Below are positions 29,890 to 41,508 of a stretch of 64,000 nucleotides of DNA, in pieces. Under the pieces are notes generated by a model that did not search any database, had not been told where the DNA came from, and saw nothing but the letters and a program-made list of their open reading frames with translations. The stretch lies in NCBI GenBank assembly GCA_021401465.1, contig JADDMT010000018.1:310001-374000 (forward strand). Direction: 5' to 3'. A program made the translations under genes and the position numbers. Position 1 is the stretch's first letter, and each line of letters opens with the position of its first letter. Origin of the DNA: Teratosphaeria epicoccoides. Lineage: Eukaryota; Ascomycota; Dothideomycetes; Mycosphaerellales; Teratosphaeriaceae.

Positions 29890-30621
29890 ATGTCTTTCAG
29901 CAACACCGATACCGGCAACAAGACCGCGGACCCTTATGTGGCTACCAACATCCAGGACCCGAGCTTGAAGGAGAAGGTGGAGGGTTTGGTCAATTTCGTG
30001 AACAAGAACAAGTTTTGTCTGATGACCACGAAGACGGCGGATGGGCTGTTGGCGAGTAGATGTATGGCTGTTGCTGCCAAGGTGAGTCGCACACATGATA
30101 GATGGACGGCCTGCCGCTGGTCTGGAGACGAATCGAAGACAATTTGTGGATGGATGGGAGTGCCATCGATGTAGCTTTCAGTGTTGTGCTGACATTCCTT
30201 TCAGGAGGGCCACGGCGTCGACTTCATCTTCCACGCCAACTCCGAGTCAGGCAAGACAGATGACCTAGATGCCAACCCAGAGGTCAACCTTGGCTTTCTC
30301 AACAACAGCGGCGAGTGGGCATCAGTCTCTGGCACTGCCTCCATCGAGACCGACCGCGAGAAGGTGCGCAAGTACTATTCACCAGCACTCAAGGCGTGGG
30401 TCGGTGACTTGGGTGACGGAAAGCACGATGGCGGACCGGAGGACCCAAGAATTGTCGTGATCAAGGTCAAGTCGAAGACGGCGCAGTATGCCATTTCGCA
30501 CGCAACGATCGTCGGCCAGGCTTTCGAGGTTGCCAAGGGCATTGTGACCGGTGAGGCGCCGAAGGTCAACAAGCTGGTCCACCTGAACGAGAGCGAGGTG
30601 CAGACGGCAAGGAGCGGATAG
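29890..30621 (+). CDS. bli-3: BLI-3-like protein (pyridoxamine-phosphate-oxidase-like, FMN-binding split barrel)
   Basis: A homologue of Neurospora blue-light-inducible protein BLI-3 and of bacterial general-stress proteins with a split-barrel flavin fold; the biochemical role is not established. There are two exons, 29890-30081 and 30205-30621, with a 123-bp intron (GTGAGT donor, CTTTCAG acceptor), giving 202 residues. Key blocks: MSFSNTDTGNKTADPY start, VNKNKFCLMTTKTADGLLASRCMAVAAK, then GVDFIFHANSESGKTDDL, NVNLGF-like NPEVNLGFLNNSGEWASVSG, and KAWVGDLGDGKHDGGPEDPR. The start was chosen to match the family. The frame stays open upstream to an ATG at 29713, which would add 59 residues lacking Asp/Glu; that stretch may instead be a 5' UTR intron. 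Confidence 0.88.
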
Positions 30622-31243
30622 ACGTCATCATCTGAGGCTGATCGCTGAGCGGATTGGAGCTAGGGAGGTTCATGCCATGAGATGGTGAAAACGAATATAC
30701 AACGGCAGTTCCAGCCATGATGGCAGCTTGTAGCTCCTCAATGCGATTGATTGATGGAAGACCTTGAGTGAAAAAAACTTTCTAGCACAAGCTCGAATTC
30801 GGCGTTGGCATCAACCTGTTCCTGTGTTATTAAGAGCGTGCCTGTCTCGTGTCATCCCCGGTGTGACAGGCAAGGATTGGGGGAGATGCTTGCATGCTGC
30901 AGCCTTGGAATACCAAGAGGACAGACAGCACGGGTCTACGTGTTCTTCTTGCGATTGAATTTCTTCACACCTATCTACGTGTACATATACTGTGTGCCCT
31001 TCTCTACACAGGTCTTCCATCGCCTGGATCAATGCGACCCGGTCGACCGATGACGCAGCTTTAGGAAAGAGCACGCGCGGAACCTGAGGTTGCGATTCTG
31101 AAACGTGTCGAGCAAATTGGTTGAACGGAAACGCACACTCCATAAGCCTCGGCGACGATCACCTGTCGTGCGGATCAACCTCGATGCGGGCGCAAGGTTG
31201 ATCGACTTTCATTGCGACAACAGCATCTTCAGGCGTCACCACG
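30622..31243. other. Intergenic, nothing recognised
   Basis: About 620 bp between the BLI-3-like gene and the TM9 gene, in tandem orientation; it must contain a terminator and a promoter, but no defined element was seen. Confidence 0.45.
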
Positions 31244-33250
31244 ATGCTCCGCCTAGCCTCGCTGCCGGCCGGCTTGGCCGCGCTGGTGCTCAGCTCCGGC
31301 AGCCTGACGGCCGCCTTCTACCTGCCCGGCGTCTCCCCGACCAACTACAAGACCGGCGACCTGGTCCAGCTGACCGTCAACCACCTCACCCCCTCCCAGT
31401 CCGCCCGCGACGCCGCCATCCGCAGCGTCTACAGCTTCGATTACTACCACGATGCCTTCCATTTCTGCCGTCCCGGCGATGGCCCGCAAGACGTTTCCGA
31501 GAGCCTGGGGAGCATCCTGTTCGGCGACAGGATCCAGACGAGCCCTTTTGAGCTGCGCATGGGTGTCAATGAGTCCTGCAAGGCGCCGTGTCGAGATGAG
31601 GCGGTGTTTGAGCCGCGCGACGCCAAGTTTGTGAATCGGAGGATATGGCAGAATTATAACATCAACTGGTTGGTGGATGGGCTGCCCGCGGGTCAGAGGT
31701 ATCGGGATCCGACCACCGATACGGAGTTCTATCAGCCGGGGTTTGCGTTGGGAGATGTGGTCGACGATACGCCGCGACTGCATAATCATTACAATATCTT
31801 GGTGGATTACCATCAGGTGCGCGGGGGCAAGTACCGGGTGGTGGGCATTACTGTTGAGCCGGAGAGTTTGGGTGAGAGTCACAGGATTGGCAATGGCAGG
31901 CAAGATGATGAGGCGGAGTGTGGCAGTAGGAACAAGCCGATGATCTTGAACGAGAAGGGTGAGACGAAGGTGACCTGGACGTATTCCGTCTACTGGCGTT
32001 TGAGCCCGACAAGCTTCGCGACACGCTGGGACAAGTACCTGCACGTTTACGATCCCAAAATTCACTGGTTCTCGCTGATCAACAGCGCCGTCATCGTCAT
32101 GTTCCTCATCGGCATGGTCTCCACCATCCTCGTTCGGACCCTCCGGAAAGACATCAAGCGCTACAACCGCCTCGATCAGCTTGGTCTAGATGACCTCTCC
32201 GGTAACGACGCAGTCGAAGACGGCGTCGTTGAGGACTCCGGCTGGAAACTCGTCCACGGTGACGTCTTCCGCCCTCCGAAACACAGTCTCGCGCTCTCCA
32301 TCTTCGTAGGCAATGGTGCGCAGCTCTTCGCTATGGCCGGCGCCACCATCGCCTTCGCGGTCATCGGTTTCCTGTCACCCTCCAATCGTGGCAGTCTGAC
32401 AACAGCAATGGTGCTTCTTTACTCTTTCTTCGGCGTCATTGGCGGCTACGTCAGCAGCCGCGTCTACAAATCTTTCAACGGCACCAAGTGGAGACAGCTC
32501 TTCATCTACACGCCCGCGGCTGTACCGGCCGTCATCTTTGGCATCTTCTTCCTGCTCAACCTTTTCGTCTGGGCGCGCCAGTCCTCAGGCGCCGTACCTT
32601 TCACCACCATGCTTGTCATCGTCGGCATCTGGTTCATTATCTCCGTGCCTCTCAGTTTGGCGGGCAGCTGGCTGGGATTCAAGCAGGCGCAGGCAGAACC
32701 ACCAGTCCGGACAAATCAGATTCCAAGGCAGATCCCCCAGAGTCAAGGGTACTTGAGGACGGTGCCGAGCATGCTACTTGTTGGCGTGCTGCCATTCGGT
32801 GCCATCTTCGTGGAGCTGTACTTCATCATGAACTCGCTTTGGAGTAGTAGGATCTACTACATGTTCGGGTTCTTGTTTCTGTCCTTCGGGCTGCTGGTCG
32901 TGACCTCTGCGGCCGTCACGATCCTAATGATATACTTTCTGCTGTGCGCGGAGAACTATCATTGGCAATGGCGGGCTTTCGCGAGCTCGGGAGCTTCTGC
33001 GGGATACGTGTTCGCGTATAGCTTGCTGTACTGGGCGAGGATGTTGAGCTTCAGCTCTTTTACTGGAGGACTCCTGTATTTTTGCTATAGCTTACTGATC
33101 TCATTCTTGTGGTTTTTGCTGAGCGGTAAGTCTTGAATGCTTGACAGGGCTCTTCAGGGGCGGTCGCTGATTTTGATAACAGGTACCATTGGTTTCTTCG
33201 CCTGCTGGATCTTTGTACACCGGATCTACGCATCGCTGAAGATCGACTGA
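31244..33250 (+). CDS. Transmembrane-9 superfamily protein (EMP70/TMN family)
   Basis: TM9 proteins sit in endosome/Golgi membranes and act in sorting of membrane proteins. Two exons, 31244-33125 and 33183-33250 (57-bp intron), give 649 residues. Residues 1-24 form a signal peptide (LAALVLSSGSLTAAF), followed by FYLPGVSPTNYKTGDLV, which starts the large lumenal domain with family markers LGSILFGDRI, CKAPC and YQPGF. Helix 1 begins at about residue 275 (WFSLINSAVIVMFLIGMV), then VHGDVFRPP and the eight-helix C-terminal block. The last exon supplies GTIGFFACWIFVHRIYASLK-ID; KxD/E-type ends (here LKID) bind COPI in this family. Closest to Emp70/Tmn2 rather than Tmn3 by the YDYYH-like lumenal start and length. 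Confidence 0.95.
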
Positions 33251-34177
33251 GATGGCGGACGTACGAGATGACGTTCGGGATGCCTTTCGTGGCGGGCTTT
33301 TGAGCGATCGTGCGATGCATGCAAGTGACTGTGCACGGTGTACATATGGATCGCTGTACCCTATCGAGACTAGCCACCCGCTCAAAGCACTGGTGTTGCT
33401 ACTCCTTACATTGATCAGGACAATGCTACTACTTCCACAGCAGCCCCATCTGTCGACCACTTGAAGCGTCAAGCGACTGGATATGTTAGAAATCGCGAGC
33501 ATTCTATGCTCTCTCTCATTGCTCGACGCTGAGGACACGCTAGTTGCAATCAAAGCGATCTCTAATTTATTCGAATTTCATTCAAACACGTCTGTTAGGC
33601 AATTTATTAAATACAGTAGTGTGTGCAGTCATTCGCAACGAATGCAATTCGAGGGAATTGCTTGAAGCCCATCCAAGACTTCGAGAGGAGCCGTGCAGCT
33701 AACCTTTGGTCAGACTCGAAGATGTCCTGGGATACCGCAGTCACACACAAGACAAGCTCGATCGCCCTTTCACTTCCCGCTCCAAAACACAGAAGCCCAC
33801 AACGACGCTCTGAAAAGCAATGACGGCTGTATGTGATGACATCCAGACCCTTCCACTGGCTGAATTGCGCGCCACGCTAGCAGATGTCCAAATTTCTGCT
33901 AGTCAGTCGCTGTTTAGTGTCTGTGCCTTCATTGCTAGACGCGACTAGCTAGCTACATGACTTGTTATTAAGTCGGAAAATGTGTGTGGGGGATGTTTTG
34001 TGGGTTATTGGGTGTGAGTGATTGGGCGCTAGGTGAAGTGCAAAGTTTGGACTGGAAGCGTGAAATTGTTGCATGGGTATGGCTGTCCGGGAAGAGACTC
34101 TATTGGCACGGGAGGGGCAGTGGAGCGTGCGTGGAAGTTTGGTGGAGCTTTTTCCGAGGTGAGATATTTGATGTATG
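33251..34177. other. Intergenic between convergent genes
   Basis: About 0.9 kb. It is AT-richer than the surroundings at 33520-33640 and GT-rich on the plus strand at 33980-34170. No gene supported. Confidence 0.45.
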
Positions 34178-36454
34178 TTATCGTGTTTTGAGCGCAGGGT
34201 CAGATTTGGGTACGATTCCTCTCAATCGCAAGATCTCTTTCCGCCGCCGCTCTGTCTCGCCTTTGCTGAGCCGATCGTCTTTCCTCGCCCTGCCGACGTG
34301 CACGGTACTTAGACCAACATCTTGAGGAACGAGGTCGCTGGCCGCCAGCGCCTGCTCGCGATTGGATACAGGCAAGCCCGCCGAGACCGCCTTGTCGACT
34401 GCGTCATTGTAGACAGCGTCGGTCTTCTCGGCGAGCGCGAGAAGGTAGTTGATGCCTGTCCAATTTTCAAAGCGCAATGTATCGTATGGAATGCCTGTCG
34501 GACTCACCGCTGGCGGCAGTGATTGTGATTGTGGTTGAGCTGGGAGTGTTGGGTCCGTGGTCACTTCGTCGTACAGTCTCCGCATCTCAACTTCGGGCAA
34601 ACTGATGTCTTTGGGGATAGTTGCAAGCATGAGCGGCAGATCTTGTTGGCTCAAGTCTTGTGCAGCTGATATGTCCTTAGTTCGCTCTGCCATGACATCG
34701 AGGTCGTCGCGCACATTTTCAAATTGACGACGGAGGTCTTCAACGTCGAGCGCGGGCTCCTCTTGATCTTTGTCTTTGACATCTGCTGTCCTGAGGTGGC
34801 TGAGCACACCGTCCCTAATCTCCTTCCAGTTGCCATGACTGGCCATTGCTTCGCAAGCTTGCTCTGCAAATTCTATAGCACCGCTCGCTTTCGCAGCAGT
34901 GGCGAGCAGATGATAGTCTGTCGGCTCTACCTTCTGTCCAGCCACCAGCCTTTCCGAGACCAAGTCATTCCAGCTTCTGGCTACGAGCTCTGGGTCGTTC
35001 AATTTGCCAGCAGCAATCAGCACAGAGCGGCGCGTGACTTCGTTCGCTTGCAAGCCAAGCGCCTGCGCGTCCTTCAGCGCCACAGCAATGATTGACCTAG
35101 ACTGGCCGAAGCCAGCGAGGTTGATGATAATGGAGTTGAACGCGCTGATGCTTGGAGAGACTCCGTACCGCGCAGATATCACTAGCGCCTTTCTGATCAG
35201 AGCCATGATATCTGTCACTAGAGCTCTCTTCTCCCTCACGTCCAATGCTGCAATACCTTTCAGCCTGAGAATCTGAGTCATTGCGAAAATCAATTCGCCG
35301 ACAAGATTCCGAGAAATATAGTCCCTGGCCCCAAGATACATATATACGCACGATATCATCTGGCGTAATGCTTGCATGTGCTGCATCGGTGATGAAAGGC
35401 TTGACTTGAGCCGCAAGGTGGCCAGAAACCGTCGTACGCTCTCGTGTGGTAGCTTGATACCAGCTCGGCAAGCCATGGCAAAGACAGTATACGCCTCCAC
35501 TACTGGCCGCTCATCAAGAAAGAGTGTGATGAAGCGGGGTGGAGTCTGAGCTGGTAAGAGGCGCAAGGCAGTGTCCAGAGCCAAGTAAGCCTTCCGAGAT
35601 TCGCCATGCATAAGCCGTGCGGTCAATATTCCTTGCAGCAAGACCATCGATATGCCTTTGACGTTGACGATCTGCTCTCGATCTGCAACGATAGCATTGT
35701 GCGACAGATGGTATGTATTGAACGTGCCTGGAAACCTCTGTAATGCCTTTTGAAAGAGTGCCTCCATCTCCGCAAGTGGCGCGCCATTCAAAGCCAGCAG
35801 CTCGATTGCCGCGCCGTAAACATCGTCATTGACATGCCTTTCGTCCTGTCCTTCTAACCAGGTCCAGAACTCAACACCAGCATCGCGTGCGCCGGACTCC
35901 TTGAAGAAAGAGATGAGATGCAAATGCGCTCTTGGGCTTGGCTCCAACTCTCCCTTCCGGATGAGCTCCACTAATCTGTCTGCAAAAGCGTGATAAATGT
36001 GCTTCTCTGCAAAGGTGGGCTTGGAGGCTGTCGATTTGTTGAGGAAGGTCCGTCGTCGGTAGCCTTCATGTAAGCCCTGTGCGAGTCGGAAAGTCTGCTC
36101 ATGGTCGAGCAATTTGGAGAATGTTGTCGTCTCAAAGAGCTCATTCAACGTTTCGACATCAAGAGCCTGGCAGGCTTTCCGGACTGCCTGTTTGAAGGCC
36201 GTCTGCGCGACCTGCTGCGCTACGGATTCTTCGACAAGCCGCTGCTTTTCAGCGGCTCGTCGTTTGACATGCTTTGGGGTGATGTAGTGGCGTTTGTCAC
36301 CAGATTGCTGCAGGATGAGGCACGGCCGGCGCTGTACTCCAGAGCTCCGGTAGCCAGCGGCAAAGGTAGCGAGCCATCGTCGGTGCGCCTGAAGCTCTAC
36401 TTGTGCCCGGCGCAGAGTGATATTTAACATTGTTATCCTCAAGAAGAATTTCAT
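34178..36454 (-). CDS. Predicted mitochondrial helical-repeat (PPR/TPR-like) protein, family not recognised
   Basis: One exon of 758 residues. The first 50 residues are basic with a single Glu and no Asp (ITLRRAQVELQAHRRWLATF), consistent with mitochondrial import. The middle, about 150-560, is a chain of amphipathic helix pairs of roughly 35 residues (for example SAFNSIIINLAGFGQSRSI and TRRSVLIAAGKLNDPELVAR), which resembles the pentatricopeptide pattern in organelle RNA-processing proteins. The C-terminal 200 residues are acidic, then Pro/Gln-rich, then basic (ETERRRKEILRLRG). A second in-frame ATG is at residue 9. I cannot match it to a named fungal factor; an RNA-related mitochondrial role is inference. 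It shares a 161-bp divergent promoter with RET3. Confidence 0.75.
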   Translation of the reverse strand: MKFFLRITMLNITLRRAQVELQAHRRWLATFAAGYRSSGVQRRPCLILQQSGDKRHYITPKHVKRRAAEKQRLVEESVAQQVAQTAFKQAVRKACQALDVETLNELFETTTFSKLLDHEQTFRLAQGLHEGYRRRTFLNKSTASKPTFAEKHIYHAFADRLVELIRKGELEPSPRAHLHLISFFKESGARDAGVEFWTWLEGQDERHVNDDVYGAAIELLALNGAPLAEMEALFQKALQRFPGTFNTYHLSHNAIVADREQIVNVKGISMVLLQGILTARLMHGESRKAYLALDTALRLLPAQTPPRFITLFLDERPVVEAYTVFAMACRAGIKLPHESVRRFLATLRLKSSLSSPMQHMQALRQMISCVYMYLGARDYISRNLVGELIFAMTQILRLKGIAALDVREKRALVTDIMALIRKALVISARYGVSPSISAFNSIIINLAGFGQSRSIIAVALKDAQALGLQANEVTRRSVLIAAGKLNDPELVARSWNDLVSERLVAGQKVEPTDYHLLATAAKASGAIEFAEQACEAMASHGNWKEIRDGVLSHLRTADVKDKDQEEPALDVEDLRRQFENVRDDLDVMAERTKDISAAQDLSQQDLPLMLATIPKDISLPEVEMRRLYDEVTTDPTLPAQPQSQSLPPAVSPTGIPYDTLRFENWTGINYLLALAEKTDAVYNDAVDKAVSAGLPVSNREQALAASDLVPQDVGLSTVHVGRARKDDRLSKGETERRRKEILRLRGIVPKSDPALKTR

Positions 36455-36615
36455 GTGAAAGCAAGCCCAAAAGGGGGCAGCGGCAACACCCGCCGCCCTG
36501 CACTTGCCAGGCTGTTCACTTCAATGCCATTCGTTGCCAATGCCATAGCTGTCACCAACCCACTATACCCGCGCAGTCATAGCAAAGACTCCCTGGCGAC
36601 TATACAATCGCAACC

Positions 36616-37275
36616 ATGGCACCCAACATGTCGCTCTTCTCTGTCAACGCGATCCTCATCCTCAGCACCGACGACTCCTCCCGCATCCTCACGAAGTACT
36701 ATTCTCCACCACATCCGCCCGTGAATGCCGCCCAGAACCATAATTATCCAGGCGCAAACCCTTATACTCAACTCAAAGATCAAAAGGCGTTCGAGAAGGG
36801 CTTGTTGGAGAAGACGGCGAAACAGACCAGCGATGTGATTCTCTACGACAACCGGGTGGTGGTATTCAAGGTGGAGAGCGATGTGATGCTATATGTGGTG
36901 GGAGGAGCGGACGAGAACGAGGTGTTGCTATATAATGTGGTTCTGGCATTGAGAGACTCCCTTAACATCCTCCTGAAGTAGGGAACCTGCGCATACCGTG
37001 GGGTTAGCCGGCCATGCTAACTTGCCTCCAGGAACTCCGTGGACAAGCGAACACTGATCGAAAACTACGACCTGGCTTCTCTCTGCATCGATGAGACCGT
37101 CGACGACGGGATCATCTTGGAGACCGACCCGGTAGTGATTGCGAGCAGGGTCAGTCGGCCACCGCAGCAAGAGGTGCCGAACCTTCAAGGAGTCGATCTC
37201 AGTGAAGAGGGCTTGCTTAAGATCTACCAATTTGGCAAGCAGAAGCTTGGCGAGCGGTTACGGCAAGGTCTTTAA
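36616..37275 (+). CDS. RET3: Coatomer zeta subunit (COPI)
   Basis: The small sigma-adaptin-like subunit of the COPI coat in Golgi-to-ER retrograde traffic. Two exons, 36616-36977 and 37032-37275, with a 54-bp intron (GTAGGG donor, GCTAAC branch, CTCCAG acceptor) give 201 residues. The longin-like fold starts MSLFSVNAILILSTDDSSRIL (second ATG, at 36628), continues KTAKQTSDVILYDNRVVVFK, and the splice restores LNILLK-NSVDKRTLIENYD followed by LCIDETVDDGIILETDP, all hallmark zeta-COP blocks. The first ATG (36616) adds MAPN. The intron would be missed without joining because its donor lies just before an in-frame TAG. Confidence 0.95.
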
Positions 37276-37423
37276 AGCTTGGAGCGGACATTGGATGTTG
37301 TGTGGGTATGCATAGCGATGGCGTTCAGCTGTCACATGGAGCTAGGCTGAATCCGGAAATTAGTTGCTCACAATGATCCTTTTTGACTCCGCATATATGC
37401 TATCTAGTGTATATCGTAGAGGC

Positions 37424-39573
37424 TCATGCTACAATTATGCCCCGCATTCTCGACAGTGCCGCGGCCAGCTCCATTCTCCTCACGCCGACCAGCTCACCGC
37501 CGGCTAGCGATGCGGGCAAACACTTGTCCACACCCAGTGTTTGCTCGAGTGCTTGCAGCAGACTCTCGAGCGGTGCACTGCAACCCAAAGTTAGCATGAC
37601 TGCATGTGCGCTGCGAGAACATGGCGGACATACGTAGCTTGTCTAGTGCGCTGAGCAATCTCTGTCAAGAGCGTCGATATCGTGCGAGACTGACCAATCT
37701 CAATGATCTGGTCCAGTCCGTTAATGTCAATACCAGGTTCAGCTTCCGAAGGATCATCGACCGCGTTGCGCTCCTGCGGTTTCAAAGCGATGAAACGCTT
37801 CCTCAGTGCGTACGGTTCACGCAGCCCACTGAGATCAACTCTCATACTCCGCTTCGGCTTAGATCCATACTCGGATGCTTGAGCGACCTGTGACGGATAC
37901 TGCTCGACTACCTTCTTTGCCTCAGCTGTAATTGAGCGTGGCACGTAGCCTTCCATTGCAATAACGTGATCAGCCACTGACAACCAGTCTCCAAGCCCGC
38001 CGATAACAATGACCGTGCTGACGCCATGTTGGTTGTACAGCGCCTTTGCTTTTGTTACGAGGGGCGTGATTGGCTCTTGACGGATCAGAGACTGCATGCG
38101 CTGGTCACGAACGAGCAAGTTGGTGGCAGAAGAGTCTTCATCGATCAGCAATGTCTTACTGCCGGCTTCGAGAGCCTCTTGAATATTTGCAGCCATTGAG
38201 GTTGATCCTGAGGCATCATCGGTAGAGAATCTGGTGGTCTGCTTGCCACCCGGCAGAGTCGAGATGAATGGGCTGATGTCTATTGAAGTCACGCTCCTTC
38301 CATCTTCGGCACGGATTTTGACCGCTGTAGGGTCTGTGACAACGAACTCTCGACCGTCGTCTGGTATGTGGTTGTAGATACCGAGCTCAAGGGCTTGTAG
38401 CAGCGTCGATTTGCCATGAAACCCGCCACCTGTGAGTAAGGTGATTCCACGGAAGATCCCCATGCCAGTCACGGTTTTGCCATCTGGGAGCTGGAAGCTG
38501 ACTTCAAGTTCTGATGGCGCCTTGAAGCGCACGGCCTTTTTTGAGTCCATTGGCGCCGCGGAGGCTCCAGACGCTCTTGGCAGTACAGAGCCGTTGGCTA
38601 CGAAACCAATGAGCCCTTTAGCGATAGCCCGAGAACGCAGTGTTGACTGCGCTTCAGCTGACGTGACATGACGCCTCAGCTTGGCTTGATCGAGATTCGC
38701 ATGCATCAATGATTGCCGGATCAAGGTCACCAAGTTGACGACCAAGATTTGATGCGCCTCTTGGCCAAGGATGGTACGTCCAGCAGCCGGCAATGATGTC
38801 GTGAATCGAAGCTCGATATTGTTCCCTGCAATAATAGCACTAGTCCTAGGCAGAATCTCTTGTCCAGGTGCGTTGATGTTGAAGCTACCGCCCTTGGCAC
38901 CAGACCATCCACCACCGCCAGTCAAGTTGCGATCCATGTGCTTTTCGCGGATCATGTTGGCGCAGACGCGGGTCACGAAGTCGCAAAGGGCAATGCGTCG
39001 CACGTCGGGCTGCAAATATTCATCGGGCAGGCCGGTTTGTCCCCATGGAACGCTTGCTCTGACTTTCGAAGGCGAAGCGTAGGCATCTCCTTGGACATGG
39101 TCGATTGACAACGTGAAGTTAGGAGACTGTGTGAAGTCATACTTGCCCAGCAATCGTCTGTATGCTCCTGAATCAGATCTTAGCCCATGCGTCCTTACCT
39201 GTAACTTCTTACTGCTGTGCTGCAAAGATCGTTCGGAGGACGTGGCGCGTTCAAGACCAAGTGACAGGCAACGACTCCATCGAGAAATATCTTCGGTATT
39301 TCATGCGTTTGAGAGATGATGGGCAAACGTATCATTGCGGCGCATTTGGCCATCGCTTCCAAGACTCAAACGATGACCGCTGACTCAAGAGACATTGGAC
39401 CTACCATATTGCTGACCATCAATGGCGGCCAGATCGCTTTGCAGTCGTTTCCAGTCGCGTGGACCACTGAACGCAGACTCGGGAGATTGCGGTTGTGCAT
39501 TCTCCAAATGGCCGCCTCTGCCGCGCCCGCCGCCACGATAGTATGCGCCTCTGCCCCGCCCGCGTCCTGCCAT
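37424..39573 (-). CDS. ABC-class P-loop ATPase (COG3044/PF09818 type) with N-terminal RGG box
   Basis: Three exons, 39405-39573, 37634-39167 and 37424-37577, with introns of 237 and 56 bp, give 618 residues. Exon 1 encodes an Arg-Gly box (GRGRGAYYRGGGRGRGG) and WKRLQSDLAAIDGQQY. The splice then restores G-AYRRLLGKYDF, leading to the family core FTLSIDHVQGDAYASPSKVR. The P-loop is GGGFHGKST (303-311), with TLLIDEDSSATNLLVRDQRM as Walker B and GVSTVIVIGGLGDWLSVADHVI after it. Exon 3 adds PLESLLQALEQTLGVD and a GELVGVRRMELAAALSRMR end typical of the family. The trypanosome member MRB1590 binds RNA; an RNA role here, supported by the RGG box, is inference. Divergent from the SSXT-like gene, 274 bp apart. 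Confidence 0.9.
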
Positions 39574-39847
39574 TTTCGCTGTTGTTTCAACGTCTTGTCC
39601 GAATTCCCGGGATGTGGCAATACCCAGGATGGCAATACCCAGGATGATAGATTGATAATGCTTCTCGTGCTAATTCCAGGGAGCACCAAGGCACGTGTCT
39701 CCTCATCAAGGGTCGCAGAAACTTTGTCAGGCATCCGCCCAACGTCGGGTGGGGCCGTGCTTAGCCCCGATCTGGAGTTCATCACGGCTTTGACGGTAAC
39801 TTCGGCAGACAACGAGCGTGAAAAGAAAAGCATATACGCCAATCAAA

Positions 39848-40827
39848 ATGTCCCAGATCGCGGGGTTGGCAGTTCATCAGCACATGGGATATGCATACAA
39901 CCAGACGCCTTATCCAGGCCACGCAGGGAGTCAAAGTTTCGCAATCGATAATGGCGCAAGTTTTCCTGGTAAGCAGCAGCGTCTTGTCTCACTCCATTCG
40001 GTCGGTGCTGCGGCCTGCCTGCCCGCCGTCTGCTCTCTGCCAGTCTTCTGCCCTCAGTCGCTGCTTCCCTGAGTCTAGCTGCTGCACGAGGAAGGCGCGT
40101 GCCAGCTTTCGGGAGTCCTGGCAAGCCAGGCGCTCCTTCCACTTCGGGTTTCGCGACTGACACAGCCAATCATGCAGGCGCGCCATCGTATTCCTACTCC
40201 CCCCCGGCATACACACACTCGGTGCCACAAGCTGCGGTAGTGCAGCCTCCACCTCATTCGCAGCAATCCCAGCGGTCCCACCAGTCCCACCAGCAGCCCC
40301 CAGAGCCGGCGAAACAGCAGACATCTATGGCCGCCCCTCCTTTACTTCCACAATCGCCTGCCACTAGCAGCCACACCGGCGCCAACGCTGCCTCCACACC
40401 CTCGACCCCCAAATCCCCCGGCACGCGGCAACGGGAACAGCAGCGCATGGACCTGCTGATGGAGATCAATGTTGAGCTCCTGCAGGAGGTCAGCAAGCTG
40501 CAAGCAGAAGGCAAAGGCGGCGCTACCACACCTCAGCACGCCGCGCAGCTGAAGCAACAGGGCCAGCCCTCAGACTTGGCCTCGCAGGAATATATTGATG
40601 CTCTACGGCACGTTCAGGCCAATTTTACCTATTTGATGCCTGCAGCCCAGGGTGACGCATCCAAGACACCGCAAGGACCTGCCTTTCTGGGCCCGCCAGC
40701 GCATATGCGACACTTGCAGTCGAAGTACGATCAGCTTAAGGAGCTATTTCCTGGCTGGTCAGGAGTCGATCAGCGAGGCGGTAATTCGTCAGCCTCGCCT
40801 CAGCCGAATGGTGTGGCGGCGACATAA
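39848..40827 (+). CDS. SS18/SSXT-like protein (fungal glutamine-repeat-protein-1 type)
   Basis: Two exons, 39848-39968 and 40106-40827, with a 137-bp intron (GTAAGC donor, GTGCCAG acceptor) give 280 residues. The first 110 residues are low-complexity, rich in Ser, Pro, Gln, His and Tyr (MGYAYNQTPYPGHAGSQS). The conserved part begins RQREQQRMDLLMEINVELLQ and resumes after a linker as QEYIDALRHVQANFTYLMPA, resembling the two helices of the SSXT domain found in SS18, a chromatin-remodeller-associated coactivator; HLQSKYDQLKELFPGW closes it. A nuclear coactivator role is inferred by analogy. The junction reads ASFP-AFGSPGKPG. Confidence 0.72.
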
Positions 40828-41508
40828 GCCCTGCTGGTGCGTACGACTTGACGATCCTCTTCTGTAGATTGAGCGGCGCAATTGGACCTTGAGCGGGCTG
40901 GCGTGTTTAGTAGTAAGCATGGTGTCGTCCTGCATAGTACGAGTGGCTCCTCTTGTCGAGCATTCTGGGTCAGTTGGAATCATCTGGTGAGCGTTTTGAG
41001 GGAGGAATGGCTCGTTTTGCACGCTTTTGCTTTGGGCTTATTCTGTACATTATCTTGTAAACTGAAATTGATCAGTAATGTCCTTTCGTCCTTCTCGTCT
41101 TAGACTCGTTTCGATCTGCTTTCATAGCAGGCTGTTCAGACGTGGGCATTCACTACGGTCCCACACTTTACCACGACCGGCACGTGACATTTCGGGTTTG
41201 TGCCTTCCAAATGCGGGGTGGAGAGATAAGGGACGCGGCCGCCCGTTGACAGGAGCAACAGTCTTTGGTAGAACGTGGAGATGAACCGTTTGAAGCAGCC
41301 GTCCTGGGTTGCGAATGTATACAGACTTCAAGTTCACACTAAACGCTATGACGATAGAAAATGCTTTTGCCGATGCTTGGTTGAGTCGCTGAAATGCTGG
41401 ACGCCTTTTACCCAATATGCAGTTTACCCGCGCACATCCATGTGGTTAGTAATAAAGCCTACGCTTGAAATCAGATCCTGGCGTCTCCCCTTGCGCTGTC
41501 CGTTGCGT
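40828..41508. other. Intergenic between convergent genes
   Basis: About 680 bp holding two 3' ends. No gene supported; short frames only. Confidence 0.5.

Noticed and set aside
31253..32065. 270-codon minus-strand frame antisense to the TM9 gene
   Set aside because: A by-product of GC-rich third positions in the TM9 gene.
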